Assembly: GCF_000828715.1 (NCBI RefSeq)
Contig: NZ_AP014583.1
Coordinates: 1,362,001 to 1,426,000, forward strand
DNA: 64,000 nucleotides
From: Winogradskyella sp. PG-2
GTDB lineage: Bacteria; Bacteroidota; Bacteroidia; Flavobacteriales; Flavobacteriaceae
Reading direction: 5' to 3'
The stretch's first letter is position 1, and the number at the start of each line of letters is the position of its first letter. Shown here piece after piece: positions 42,850-51,865 of this stretch. Under the pieces are notes generated by a model, which did not search any database, had not been told where the DNA came from, and saw nothing but the letters and a program-made list of their open reading frames with translations. The position numbers were made by a program, and so were the translations under genes.

Positions 42850-43170
42850 AATATTTGATTGTTTTGTCATTTAATTAGCCACAAAGTATTTAAACATAAA
42901 TTCTATAAGAAAAAAAATATCTAAACGACATGATTTTACCTATAGACAACTTAGAAACGCACATTAGTGATTTTAGAAAATAAACAATTAGTGATTTTAT
43001 TGTTAATTAATTATTATATCATTAAAATTGTTGGGTATTATTAAGGTTTTAGCAAAAAATGTTTTTGCTTTACTTTTAACCAAAAAGAAGTCGTTATCTC
43101 AATATTCAATAAAAATCAATACAATACTATACCTATAAAATATCATGTTATTTTTTGGGTAAGCTTCTTT
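42850..43170. other. Divergent intergenic region between the aminosugar operons
   Basis: About 320 bp carry no convincing complete gene. The region must hold the promoters for susC (leftward) and for the histidine kinase operon (rightward). It holds a 13-bp direct repeat near 42963-42999. From 43045 on, the kinase frame is open without a standard start codon, so the true 5' end of that gene may lie here. Confidence 0.6.
42963..42999. promoter_or_regulatory. 13-bp direct repeat, candidate LytTR-regulator operator
   Basis: ATTAGTGATTTTA occurs at 42963-42975 and again, identically, at 42987-42999, 24 bp start to start. LytTR-type regulators bind tandem ~9-bp repeats with a gap of about 12 bp, which this geometry fits. 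A LytTR regulator is encoded 1.1 kb away. It lies 114-150 bp upstream of susC. Confidence 0.55.
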
Positions 43171-44142
43171 GTGTTTAATTTAATACGATGGGGCAGTTAT
43201 TACCAGGATTACTGGTACTCATTCAAATCTAATCTTGTTACCGTTACTATTGGCATGGCATTGGTTTATGTTAATATCTATTATTTATTCCCTAGATTTA
43301 TTTTGAGAAAAAAATATGCGAGTTATATTTTCTACTTTATTATTGCGCTTTGCATATTCTATGTAATTAGAACTGAACTCATATATCAGTTAATAAATGA
43401 AAATGTTTGGCCAGAATCAGAAACGCCCCAAAATGCATATTCTTTCAATCATATTTTAGTTGTTTTCTTAATTGGTATTTATGATGTTGCTTTAGTGTCT
43501 ACTATTAAATTAACTGCTGATTGGATTATTGAAAGGAAAAGAATTGAAGAACTACAAAAGGCTCAATTGAGGACCGAATTAAACCTTTTAAAGTCTCAAA
43601 TTCAGCCTCACTTCTTTTTTAACACATTAAACAACCTATATGCACTAGCAATAAGTAAATCTGATGATGCTCCAAGAGTAATCTTAAAGTTGTCAGATAT
43701 GATGCAATACATATTGTATGAGGTCAATAGCCCAAAGGTAACTTTGTTACAAGAAATAAAACATATTGATAATTATATAGATATTGAAAAAATGCGATTC
43801 AATGATAGAATTGAATCTGAAATGAATATTACAGGAGAAATTGACGATGTACAAGTCCCGCCTTTGTTATTCCTTTCTTTTGTTGAGAATTGTTTTAAAC
43901 ATGGTTTGAAAGAAAATGACAATATTTTCATCAATATGAGTTTTAAAGTTATTGATGAAAAGTATTTAGAATTTATTTTGAAAAATAATTTCAACCCTAA
44001 TGCGGGTCAAAATGATAAGCAAGGAATTGGTCTAAGCAATGCTAAACGAAGATTAAACCTTTTGTTTTCTAAAAACTTCAATATGGAATCAAAAATAGAG
44101 GATGATACCTACATCTTATTTTTAAAAATCCCTATTCTATGA
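43171..44142 (+). CDS. LytS-type sensor histidine kinase
   Basis: From the GTG at 43171 the protein is 323 residues: transmembrane helices, a coiled coil, a His_kinase domain with His147 in SQIQPHFFFNTLNNL, and an HATPase (N-box SFVENCFKHGLKEN, GIGLSNAKRRL). The frame continues upstream in membrane-like sequence (VIFWVSFFVFNLIRW) that completes the first helix. No ATG, GTG or TTG occurs there before a stop at 43042, so the start is doubtful. It overlaps its response regulator by four bases and probably controls the aminosugar operons. Confidence 0.85.
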   Translation: MFNLIRWGSYYQDYWYSFKSNLVTVTIGMALVYVNIYYLFPRFILRKKYASYIFYFIIALCIFYVIRTELIYQLINENVWPESETPQNAYSFNHILVVFLIGIYDVALVSTIKLTADWIIERKRIEELQKAQLRTELNLLKSQIQPHFFFNTLNNLYALAISKSDDAPRVILKLSDMMQYILYEVNSPKVTLLQEIKHIDNYIDIEKMRFNDRIESEMNITGEIDDVQVPPLLFLSFVENCFKHGLKENDNIFINMSFKVIDEKYLEFILKNNFNPNAGQNDKQGIGLSNAKRRLNLLFSKNFNMESKIEDDTYILFLKIPIL

Positions 44143-44852
44143 AAATTAAATGTATCATAATAGATGACGAACGGCTTGCAATAGAAGTTATAGAAAATCA
44201 TTTAAAAAATTTTGATCATGTAGAGGTTGTCGCTTCATTTAATAATCCTTTAAAAGCATACCCTCTTTTAGAACAAGAAAAAATTGACGTTATTTTCTTA
44301 GATATTAACATGCCACAAATGACTGGCTTTTCTTTTATTGAAAATCTCAGTCATAAACCTTTAATTGTAATTACAACCGCTTACAGAGAATATGCGGTAA
44401 AAAGTTTTGAGTTAAGTGTGTTAGATTATTTAGTAAAGCCTATTCCTTTTAATAGGTTTTTAAAAACAATGAATAAAGTCTACCAACAAATGTATGTAAA
44501 TAGTGTTGGTGGTGATACTAATTTACAACAAGAACCACATATTTTTTTAAAGGTCAATAAAAAACTTATTAAAATAAACCTTAATGATATTCTTTTTATT
44601 GAAAGCTTAAAAGATTACATAAAAGTAATTACCACTGTAGGAGACTATGTAGTGCATAAGTCGCTTACGTCTATTACTGAGGAATTACCTCAGTCTAGTT
44701 TTATAAGAATACACCGTTCTTATACGATTTCTATTAATAAAATTATTGCCTTAGAAGGTAATACAATTGAAATTTCGAATAAAAAAATTCCAATTGGTAG
44801 AAATTATCTTAAAAAAACAAAGGAACGTATTTTCAATAACGACAACAATTAA
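44139..44852 (+). CDS. LytTR-family response regulator
   Basis: The 237-residue protein has a receiver domain with Asp9-Asp10 and phospho-acceptor Asp55 (FLDINMP), Lys in VLDYLVKPI, and a C-terminal LytTR DNA-binding domain (FIESLKDYIKV, FIRIHRSYTISI). It pairs with the kinase just upstream (ATGA overlap). Its most likely targets are the susC and kinase/nagP promoters. The 13-bp direct repeat between them is a candidate site. Confidence 0.92.
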   Translation: MKIKCIIIDDERLAIEVIENHLKNFDHVEVVASFNNPLKAYPLLEQEKIDVIFLDINMPQMTGFSFIENLSHKPLIVITTAYREYAVKSFELSVLDYLVKPIPFNRFLKTMNKVYQQMYVNSVGGDTNLQQEPHIFLKVNKKLIKINLNDILFIESLKDYIKVITTVGDYVVHKSLTSITEELPQSSFIRIHRSYTISINKIIALEGNTIEISNKKIPIGRNYLKKTKERIFNNDNN

Positions 44853-44873
44853 CTCATAAACCTTAGCAAAAAA

Positions 44874-46196
44874 ATGAAAAAATCTATTTCACAATCTAAA
44901 AACAACACGCTCATTCCTATTGCAATTATTGCAGGTTTATTCTTTGTTTTTGGCTTTGTTACATGGATTAATGGTGCTTTAATTCCCTTTATGAAAACCA
45001 TTAATGAGTTAACAGACGCTCAATCTTATCTAGTGGCTTCAGCATCTTATATTTCATTTGTTGCTATGGCATTACCCGCATCTTACATTATAAACAAAAT
45101 AGGGTTTAAAAAAGGAATGGCTCTAGGTTTAATTATAATGGCTTTAGGCGCTTTGGTGTTTATTCCTGCTGCAAACGCAAGAACATATTGGGTGTTTTTA
45201 CTAGGTGTTTTTATTCAAGGAGCAGGAATGACATTATTACAAACAGCATCTAACCCTTACATAACTATATTAGGTCCAATAGAAAGTGCCGCTAAGCGTA
45301 TTGCAATTATGGGTATCGCTAATAAAGTTGCAGGAGCACTGGGTTCTGTCATTTTTGGAGCAATTTTATTGTCTGGTATTGATGGCATGAAAGATAAATT
45401 AAGTACTGTTGGTGCTGCAGAAAAAGCGAGTATATTAAATACTATGGCTGATAGTGTGGTAATGCCTTACATTATAATGGCAATTGTACTATTTTCATTA
45501 GGTATCTTAATAAAAAAAGCGCCTTTACCGCAGGTTGAGGTAGGGCCAATTGAAGACTCAAAAACTGAGGGAAAATCTAAAACTAGTATATTCCAATTCC
45601 CACATTTATGGTTGGGTGTTTTAGCCTTATTTGTCTACGTTGGTGTAGAGGTCATTGCGGGAGATACAATTATATCTTATGGAATCGCTTTAGATATTCC
45701 AGCAGATAGAGCAAAGTTCTTTACTCTATTTACTTTAATGGCTATGGTTGCAACTTATGCCTTGGGGGTGTTTTTAATCCCAAAATATATTAGTCAAGCT
45801 GTAGCTTTAAAAGCTAGTGCTGTTTTAGGGATTACACTTTCGTTTTGTATCGTATTTACCAGTGGATTTACTTCGGTTCTTTTTGTCGCTGCATTAGGTA
45901 TAGCCAATGCTTTAGTTTGGCCAGCGATATGGCCACTAGCGTTAACAGGCTTAGGGAAATTTACTAAAACGGCATCAGCTTTATTAATAATGGCTATTTC
46001 TGGCGGAGCAATTCTTCCCCCGCTTTATGGTGCTTTGGTAGACAATAAAAAAATAGAACTTCTTGCTAGCGGAATAGAAGCTGCTCCAGCAATGGCAGAA
46101 GCCGCTTCACATGGGTATTGGATTCTATTACCATGTTACATCATTATTCTATATTATGCTTTTTCTGGTCATAAAGTGGGGCTTAAAAAGAATTAA
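44874..46196 (+). CDS. nagP: Sugar MFS transporter, NagP/FucP type
   Basis: The 440-residue membrane protein has 12 predicted helices. The first contains GLFFVFGFVTWINGALIPFM, with the WxNG-type motif common to the FucP/GluP/NagP group. Other family features are the segment QGAGMTLLQTASNPYITILGP and the later PAIWPLALTGLGKFT. It should import a monosaccharide across the inner membrane by proton or sodium symport. GlcNAc is the likely substrate given the locus, but this is inferred from context. Confidence 0.85.
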   Translation: MKKSISQSKNNTLIPIAIIAGLFFVFGFVTWINGALIPFMKTINELTDAQSYLVASASYISFVAMALPASYIINKIGFKKGMALGLIIMALGALVFIPAANARTYWVFLLGVFIQGAGMTLLQTASNPYITILGPIESAAKRIAIMGIANKVAGALGSVIFGAILLSGIDGMKDKLSTVGAAEKASILNTMADSVVMPYIIMAIVLFSLGILIKKAPLPQVEVGPIEDSKTEGKSKTSIFQFPHLWLGVLALFVYVGVEVIAGDTIISYGIALDIPADRAKFFTLFTLMAMVATYALGVFLIPKYISQAVALKASAVLGITLSFCIVFTSGFTSVLFVAALGIANALVWPAIWPLALTGLGKFTKTASALLIMAISGGAILPPLYGALVDNKKIELLASGIEAAPAMAEAASHGYWILLPCYIIILYYAFSGHKVGLKKN

Positions 46197-46208
46197 ATCC
46201 ATTTATCT

Positions 46209-47294
46209 ATGAATGATAGAATCGAATCTGTGGATATTTTACGAGGGTTTACAATTTTAGCAATGATATTGGTAAATACACCTGGTACGTGGAGTCATAT
46301 TTACACTCCCTTACGTCATGCGGAATGGCATGGGCTAACACCAACAGATTTAATATTTCCTTTCTTTTTATTTATTGTCGGTATCTCTATTTACTTTTCT
46401 TACAAGAATAAACCCAACACTTTGTCCACCTACAAAAAGATAATAATTAGAAGCCTAAAACTTATAGGTTTAGGGTTGTTTTTAAATTTGTTTTTACCTT
46501 ACTTTCCTTTCTTTAATGACTTTGAAACTCTTAGAGTTCCTGGAGTGCTTCAGCGTATTGGAATTGTGTTTTTATTTTCATCTTTACTATATCTCAATTG
46601 TAATTGGAGAAGTTTAATTGTAATTGGAGTTATAATTATAATCGGTTATTGGTTGTGTCTTGGCTATATTCCTTTTCCAGATGGAAGTCCACCAACTTTT
46701 AACAGAGGCTCTAACAATTGGGCTAATTATATTGATTTAAATGTCTTAGGAAAGCATATGTGGAAGATAGATTACGATCCAGAAGGCTTAATTAGTACTA
46801 TTCCTTCTATTGCAACCTGTATTTCGGGAATCTTAATTGGTAAACTTTTAGAAGGTCTTACTCATATTAAACATATATTTCTTGTGGCTCTAGGTTTTCT
46901 AATTTCTGGTTATATTTTAAATATTTGGTTTCCAATTAATAAAGCAATTTGGAGTAGTAGTTTTGTTTTAGCAACGAGTGGCTGGGCAACATTAGTATTA
47001 GGTGTTATATACTACCTGAAAGACTTTAAAAAGCAAAAATTCGGTACAGTATTTAAATATGTTGGCATGAACGCAATTACTATATATTTCTTATCTAGTT
47101 TTATTTCTAAATCAATGTATCTTATACGAATTAATGAAAACAGTAATATTCATTCTTACATATATGAAACTATTTTTGTTCAATCATTTCTTCCAGAAAA
47201 ATTATCCTCAATGTTGTATGCCCTTACGGTTGTATTTTTTTACCTAGGACTTGGATATGTGCTTTACAAAAAGAAAATATTTATAAAAGTTTAA
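46209..47294 (+). CDS. NagX/DUF5009-type transmembrane acyltransferase homologue
   Basis: The 361-residue protein has about ten helices. It opens with IESVDILRGFTILAMILVN, the signature shared with human heparan-alpha-glucosaminide N-acetyltransferase relatives and bacterial NagX. A second helix includes PTDLIFPFFLFIVG. NagX genes usually stand beside nagP in GlcNAc loci, as here (12 bp apart). A role in acetylating glucosamine residues is inferred from homologues. I do not see direct evidence of activity. Confidence 0.8.
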   Translation: MNDRIESVDILRGFTILAMILVNTPGTWSHIYTPLRHAEWHGLTPTDLIFPFFLFIVGISIYFSYKNKPNTLSTYKKIIIRSLKLIGLGLFLNLFLPYFPFFNDFETLRVPGVLQRIGIVFLFSSLLYLNCNWRSLIVIGVIIIIGYWLCLGYIPFPDGSPPTFNRGSNNWANYIDLNVLGKHMWKIDYDPEGLISTIPSIATCISGILIGKLLEGLTHIKHIFLVALGFLISGYILNIWFPINKAIWSSSFVLATSGWATLVLGVIYYLKDFKKQKFGTVFKYVGMNAITIYFLSSFISKSMYLIRINENSNIHSYIYETIFVQSFLPEKLSSMLYALTVVFFYLGLGYVLYKKKIFIKV

Positions 47295-47302
47295 AGTGAA
47301 TT

Positions 47303-48181
47303 TTGAAAAGTGACGATTTAAAAACACAGAAATATCTATCGATTTTAATAATTACATTTAATCTTTTTCTTTCGTGCAAAAAAGATATGTTTATCGGCAA
47401 TAGAATTGACTTTACCAAAGAATTCATTTTCACAAAAGGTATTGAAGGGCCAGCGGTAGACAGCAAGGGAAACCTATATGCCGTAAATTATAAAGAAGAG
47501 GGTACAATTGGTGTTGTAAATAGCAAAGGCAAAGCTTCTTTATTTACCAAACTTCCAAAAGGGAGTATCGGTAATGGAATTAGATTTGATGAAAATGACA
47601 ATATGTATGTTGCGGATTATACCAGCCACAACATCTTACTTATAAAAAAGGGAACGACTAAGGCTCTAGTTTACGCACATGACTCTACTATGAATCAGCC
47701 TAATGATTTGGCAATATCACCTAACGGAATTTTATATGCGAGTGATCCAAATTGGAAGAATGAGACCGGAAAATTATGGATGGCGAAAGACCAAAAACTT
47801 CACCTATTAGAAAAAAACATGGGAACAACTAATGGCATTGAGGTAAGTCCAGATGGGAGAAGGCTGTATGTTAATGAATCTGTTCAAAAAAAAGTCTGGA
47901 TCTATGACATAAGTTTAGATGGCTCAGTTAAAAACAAAAGGCTTTTTGCCTCTTTTAATGATTTTGGTTTAGACGGTATGCGCTGCGATGAAAAAGGAAA
48001 TATTTATGTCTGTAGGTATGGTAAGGGAACAATTGCAATACTATCCCCAACCGGAGTATTTCTGAAAGAAATACGACTAAAAGGTATGAAGCCAACAAAT
48101 ATTACTTTTAGTAATGATTATAAGAAGTGTTATATCACAATTGCAGATAGAGGCTGTGTTGAAGTTGTAAAATTAAAATAA
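47303..48181 (+). CDS. SMP-30/gluconolactonase-like beta-propeller lipoprotein
   Basis: The start is TTG 47303, eight bp after the NagX stop; no ATG gives a comparable signal sequence. A hydrophobic stretch with a lipobox-like end (FNLFLSC, Cys near residue 24) suggests a lipoprotein. The mature part shows repeating blades with EGPAVDSKGNLYAVN, NGIRFDENDNMYVAD, NGIEVSPDGRRLYVNES and DGMRCDEKGNIYV, as in SMP-30/gluconolactonases that bind a divalent metal. A sugar-lactone hydrolase role in the periplasm is possible but unproven. Confidence 0.75.
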   Translation: MKSDDLKTQKYLSILIITFNLFLSCKKDMFIGNRIDFTKEFIFTKGIEGPAVDSKGNLYAVNYKEEGTIGVVNSKGKASLFTKLPKGSIGNGIRFDENDNMYVADYTSHNILLIKKGTTKALVYAHDSTMNQPNDLAISPNGILYASDPNWKNETGKLWMAKDQKLHLLEKNMGTTNGIEVSPDGRRLYVNESVQKKVWIYDISLDGSVKNKRLFASFNDFGLDGMRCDEKGNIYVCRYGKGTIAILSPTGVFLKEIRLKGMKPTNITFSNDYKKCYITIADRGCVEVVKLK

Positions 48182-48191
48182 TATACTCAAT

Positions 48192-48227
48192 AAAAAAACC
48201 TCAACAATCTCTGGGATTATCAAGGTT
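48192..48227 (-). terminator. Terminator after tRNA(CAU)
   Basis: Thirteen-base arms pair fully with three G-U pairs around a five-base loop, followed on the minus strand by seven T. It lies just past the tRNA 3' end and could also act weakly in the other direction after the SMP-30-like gene. Confidence 0.8.
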
Positions 48228-48233
48228 TAAAAG

Positions 48234-48307
48234 TGGTCCCACATGGACTCGAACCATGGACCACCTGATTATGAGTCAGGTGCTCTAACCAACTGAGCTA
48301 TAGGACC
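48234..48307 (-). tRNA. tRNA with anticodon CAU (Met or lysidine-modified Ile2)
   Basis: The minus strand folds into a full cloverleaf of 74 bases. It has a seven-pair acceptor stem (GGTCCTA with TGGGACC, one G-U), a D-arm with AGCTCAGTTGGTTAGAGC, an anticodon arm CTGACTCATAATCAG, and a T-arm with GGTTCGAGTCC. The anticodon CAT lies at 48271-48273. CCA is not encoded. CAU is shared by elongator Met, initiator and Ile2 tRNAs. The acceptor GG-CC start excludes a typical initiator, but I cannot separate Met from Ile2. Confidence 0.93.
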
Positions 48308-48393
48308 TATTGACTAGTGTCAATTTGCTTTATTTCTAAAGCGAGTGCAATATTACTACATATTTTAAAACTCTACAAGAAAAACAAATCGTT

Positions 48394-48798
48394 TTAGTCT
48401 TTAATCTCTTGACACAATTCAACCAAAACACCATTTGTTGATTTAGGGTGTAAGAATGCGATTAGTTTATTATCAGCTCCTTTTTTGGGTTTTTCATGTA
48501 TCATTTTAAAACCTTCCTTTGTAAGACGTTTAATTTCTTTTTCAATATTATCTACTGCAAAAGCAATGTGATGAATGCCTTCTCCTTTCTTTTCTATAAA
48601 CTTAGCTATTGGGCTATCTTTATTCGTGGCTTGAAGTAATTCTATTTTATTTGGGCCACACTTAAAAAAAGAGGTTTTTACACCTTCACTTTCCACGTCT
48701 TCAGTCTTATAATGTGCTTTTCCAAATAAAGACTTAAAAAGGTGGTTAGAATTCTCTATGTCTATAACCGCTATGCCTATGTGCTCAATTTTTCTCAT
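48394..48798 (-). CDS. mce: Methylmalonyl-CoA epimerase
   Basis: The 134-residue VOC/glyoxalase-fold protein begins IEHIGIAVID, with a metal-binding His. It has GEGIHHIAFAVDNI and ends in GVLVELCQ, whose Glu is a metal ligand. It interconverts the R and S forms of methylmalonyl-CoA in propionate and succinyl-CoA metabolism. The mutase genes are not in the window. It is divergent from rbfA. Confidence 0.9.
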   Translation of the reverse strand: MRKIEHIGIAVIDIENSNHLFKSLFGKAHYKTEDVESEGVKTSFFKCGPNKIELLQATNKDSPIAKFIEKKGEGIHHIAFAVDNIEKEIKRLTKEGFKMIHEKPKKGADNKLIAFLHPKSTNGVLVELCQEIKD

Positions 48799-48848
48799 CG
48801 TGGCTTCAATTTTGTAGTGTAAAAATACTATAATCCTTAAATAACCTC

Positions 48849-48856
48849 TACTTTTG
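48849..48856 (+). promoter_or_regulatory. TAnnTTTG promoter element of rbfA
   Basis: TACTTTTG, four bases before the rbfA ATG. The sequence and spacing are identical to those before the ABC ATPase at 4734, predicting a leaderless transcript. Confidence 0.65.
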
Positions 48857-48860
48857 CAAA

Positions 48861-49253
48861 ATGGAAAGTAATAGACAGAAAAAAATCGCAGGAATAATTC
48901 AGCAAGATTTAGTGGATGTTTTACAACGTGCCGCTTCTGAAGGTGGGCTTAAAGGCGTAATAATTTCAGTCTCTAAAGTTAGTGTCACTGTAGATTTGTC
49001 CATGGCTAAAGTTTACTTAAGCATATTTCCAAATAAAGAGGCTGAACCTTTACTTGAAGGAATTAAATCTAACAAGCCTTTAATTAGACATGAGTTGGCC
49101 CAACGTACACGTCATCAATTAAGACGAATGCCACAACTCGAGTTTTTTATTGATGATTCCTTAGAATATATTGATGGTATTGAGCGTTCACTTAAAGGAG
49201 AGGATAATCCTCTTGACAATCCTGATTTATTGGATAATCGAAAAAAATCTTAA
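48861..49253 (+). CDS. rbfA: Ribosome-binding factor A
   Basis: The 130-residue protein has the RbfA KH-like fold. It opens with SNRQKKIAGIIQQDL and includes LIRHELAQRTRHQLRRMPQLEFFIDDS, the conserved family core. It assists late maturation of the 30S subunit and cold adaptation. The permease gene begins immediately after its stop codon. Confidence 0.93.
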   Translation: MESNRQKKIAGIIQQDLVDVLQRAASEGGLKGVIISVSKVSVTVDLSMAKVYLSIFPNKEAEPLLEGIKSNKPLIRHELAQRTRHQLRRMPQLEFFIDDSLEYIDGIERSLKGEDNPLDNPDLLDNRKKS

Positions 49254-50456
49254 TTGAATTTTCCTTTATACATAGCAAAACGTTATCTGTTTTCTAAAAG
49301 CAGTAATAATGCTATTAATATAATGACTCTAATTGCTTCGGGTGGAGTTATTATTGCTTCTGCAGCTTTATTTATTGTTTTATCTGTTTTTGCGGGATTA
49401 AAGGATTATAGTTTAATGTTTTCCTCTATTGTGGATCCTGATTTAAAAATAATACCAGCTGAGGGTAAATCGTTTTTGTTTACTGAGGGTGATAATTCTA
49501 AATTAAATACTATAGAGGGAATTGCCTCCTATTCAAAAATTATAGAAGAACGTATTATTATTAAGTCTGAAGACAAGAATCTCCTGGCAACTCTAAAGGG
49601 AGTTGATTCAAATTATTTAGAAGTTACCAATATAGACTCTATGGTTACCAAAGGAAATTGGATTTCTCCCGAAAGTAATGATGTGGTTTCTGGATGGGGA
49701 ATTTCTAATAATCTCTCTTTTGGTATCTTAAATTATTTAAAACCTTTATCGCTTTACGTTCCTAAACCAGGAAGAGGCCAGGCCAGTTCTGTAGAAGGCT
49801 ATTATAATTCTGAATATGTAAATAATGTTGGTCTTTTTGATATTAATGAGCAATTAAATAATGAATATGTTTTTGCTGATATCCATTTAGCAAAATCATT
49901 GCTAAATTATAAAGATAATCAAGTTAGTGCGCTTGAATTAAAACTCAAACCAGATGTTGATGAATCTAAAACAAGAAAGCAATTAGAGAGCGTCTTCCCT
50001 AATCGGTTTGTTATTAAAAATAGAGAGCAGTTAAATGATGCGCTATTTAAAATGTTGAATACAGAAAACCTTGCTATTTATTTGATATTTACTTTAGTTA
50101 TTATCATCGCTTTATTTAATGTTATAGGAGCCATTATGATGATGATTTTAGATAAAAAGAAATCATTGAATACCTTGTTTAATTTAGGTACAGAATCAAA
50201 AACAATTAAATCCATCTTTTTTTGGCAAGGTAGTCTAATGACCATTGTTAGTGGAATTATTGGTGTTGTAATTGGTTTACTAATTGTATTTTTGCAGCAA
50301 TCTTTTGACTTGGTAATGTTAACCCCAGATTTGTCTTATCCTGTACGCCTAAACGTCTTTAATGTACTCATTGTTTTAACAACCATATTAGCCTTAGGAA
50401 TTATTGCGTCTAGAATAGCATCTCAACGTATTACAAGAAAGTTAATACAGTCTTAG
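49254..50456 (+). CDS. FtsX/LolC-LolE-type ABC permease
   Basis: The start is TTG 49254, directly abutting the rbfA stop (TAATTG), which fits coupled translation. The 400-residue protein has one N-terminal helix (IASGGVIIASAALFIVLSVFAG), a large periplasmic MacB-like domain and three C-terminal helices, as in LolC/LolE. It likely moves lipoproteins from the inner membrane, with an ATPase encoded elsewhere. rbfA followed by this permease is a common flavobacterial pairing. Confidence 0.85.
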   Translation: MNFPLYIAKRYLFSKSSNNAINIMTLIASGGVIIASAALFIVLSVFAGLKDYSLMFSSIVDPDLKIIPAEGKSFLFTEGDNSKLNTIEGIASYSKIIEERIIIKSEDKNLLATLKGVDSNYLEVTNIDSMVTKGNWISPESNDVVSGWGISNNLSFGILNYLKPLSLYVPKPGRGQASSVEGYYNSEYVNNVGLFDINEQLNNEYVFADIHLAKSLLNYKDNQVSALELKLKPDVDESKTRKQLESVFPNRFVIKNREQLNDALFKMLNTENLAIYLIFTLVIIIALFNVIGAIMMMILDKKKSLNTLFNLGTESKTIKSIFFWQGSLMTIVSGIIGVVIGLLIVFLQQSFDLVMLTPDLSYPVRLNVFNVLIVLTTILALGIIASRIASQRITRKLIQS

Positions 50457-51448
50457 TTAGTGAATTGGTGATCTCCAAATTTCTCTAAAACTTCATCAAA
50501 AGCCGCAAATACATCTTTAGAATCATCACTTGTTACCATTTTCATTCGGTATTCTTTAAAGTGTGGAATACCTTTAAAATAATTGGTGTAATGTCTTCTG
50601 GTTTCAAAAACACCAAGAACTTCCCCTTTCCAATCTATAGCCATTTGTAGATGACGTCTAGCTGCTTCAACGCGTTCTGATAAAGTGATTGGAGCTAAAT
50701 GCTCTCCGGTTTCAAAAAAATGTTTTACTTGCTTAAAAAACCATGGGTTACCTATGGTTGCTCGACCAATCATCGCTCCATCTAGTCCGTAACTGTCTCG
50801 CATTTCAGCAGCACGTTCTGGCGTGTTAATGTCACCATTTCCAAATACAGGAATATGCATTCTTGGGTTGTTTTTTACTTCAGCAATTGGTTTCCAGTCC
50901 GCATCACCTTTATACATTTGAGCTCTTGTTCTTCCGTGTATGGCAATTGCTTTACAACCCACATCTTGTAAACGTTCGGCAACCTCAACAATTCTTATAG
51001 AACTATCATCCCAACCTAGTCTTGTTTTTACAGTTACTGGCAAATTAGTACGCTTTACCATTTCTGCTGTGAGCTTTTCCATTAAACAAATATCTTTTAA
51101 GATTCCAGCACCTGCTCCTTTAGAAACAACTTTCTTAACAGGACAACCAAAGTTAATATCTATAATGTCTGGATTCGACTTTTCTACGATATCAATGGTT
51201 TGTAACATACTGTCCATATTGGCGCCAAAAATTTGAATACCAACAGGTCTTTCTTTTTCATAGATATCTAATTTCATAACACTCTTTGCCGCATTACGAA
51301 TTAAGCCTTCGCTAGAGACAAACTCCGTGTAAACCACATCTGCACCTTGCTCTTTACATAAAGCACGAAAAGGTGGGTCGCTTACATCTTCCATGGGTGC
51401 TAATAGCAATGGAAAGTCTGGTAATTCTATGTCTCCTATTTTAACCAA
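50453..51448 (-). CDS. dusB: tRNA-dihydrouridine synthase, DusB type
   Basis: The 331-residue protein starts at TTG 51448 (LVKIGDIELPDFPLLLAPMEDVSD). It has the FMN-binding TIM barrel, the catalytic Cys in DINFGCPVKKVVSKGAG, KTRLGW, and the HGRTRAQMY segment. It reduces uridine to dihydrouridine in tRNA. A TAGCTTTG promoter lies 16 bases upstream. It converges with the permease gene and overlaps it by four bases. Confidence 0.93.
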   Translation of the reverse strand: MVKIGDIELPDFPLLLAPMEDVSDPPFRALCKEQGADVVYTEFVSSEGLIRNAAKSVMKLDIYEKERPVGIQIFGANMDSMLQTIDIVEKSNPDIIDINFGCPVKKVVSKGAGAGILKDICLMEKLTAEMVKRTNLPVTVKTRLGWDDSSIRIVEVAERLQDVGCKAIAIHGRTRAQMYKGDADWKPIAEVKNNPRMHIPVFGNGDINTPERAAEMRDSYGLDGAMIGRATIGNPWFFKQVKHFFETGEHLAPITLSERVEAARRHLQMAIDWKGEVLGVFETRRHYTNYFKGIPHFKEYRMKMVTSDDSKDVFAAFDEVLEKFGDHQFTN

Positions 51449-51464
51449 GTCTTAAATTTTAACG

Positions 51465-51472
51465 CAAAGCTA
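51465..51472 (-). promoter_or_regulatory. TAnnTTTG promoter element of dusB
   Basis: TAGCTTTG on the minus strand, 16 bases before the TTG start of dusB, overlaps the last bases of the upstream DUF4345 gene. Confidence 0.6.
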
Positions 51473-51865
51473 CGGCTTTTTCAAATATTTACTATTCAAA
51501 ACCCAAAGTCCATAAAAACCTAAAAACAATTCTGCAAAAACACCAAATTTATAATTAAAAGTAGGTGTGCCATCAAGGAATAAACTTAACAATCTTCCTG
51601 AACCTAAACCCAGCATAAATACTGTATTGGTTACTAATGCAATTTTTAAAAATTTAGCTTTAACAATCCCTAGAATCCAAACTATTGAAAAACCTAAATA
51701 CAATCCCATTATAGCTTTAAACTGACTGTATTCATCTGTGGTATTAAGTTGAATATCGAACTCAGAACTTGGGTTAAATCCATAAACAAATGCAACAGGA
51801 ATTACAATTAGTACAGAAATGATTACGTGTACTTTAGTGATGAAGTCATGTTTTGTTTTTAGCAT
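51470..51865 (-). CDS. DUF4345-like membrane protein
   Basis: The 131-residue protein has four predicted transmembrane helices (VIISVLIVIPVAFVYGF; AIMGLYLGFSIVWILGI; ALVTNTVFMLGLGSG; FAELFLGFYGLWVL), in line with DUF4345. The function is unknown. Its ATG shares one base with the TAA of the M28 peptidase (TAATG), so the two genes are coupled. Confidence 0.75.
   Translation of the reverse strand: MLKTKHDFITKVHVIISVLIVIPVAFVYGFNPSSEFDIQLNTTDEYSQFKAIMGLYLGFSIVWILGIVKAKFLKIALVTNTVFMLGLGSGRLLSLFLDGTPTFNYKFGVFAELFLGFYGLWVLNSKYLKKP

Noticed and set aside
43059..43080. ATG at 43059 as start of the sensor kinase
   Set aside because: It lies in another frame and meets a stop after six codons.
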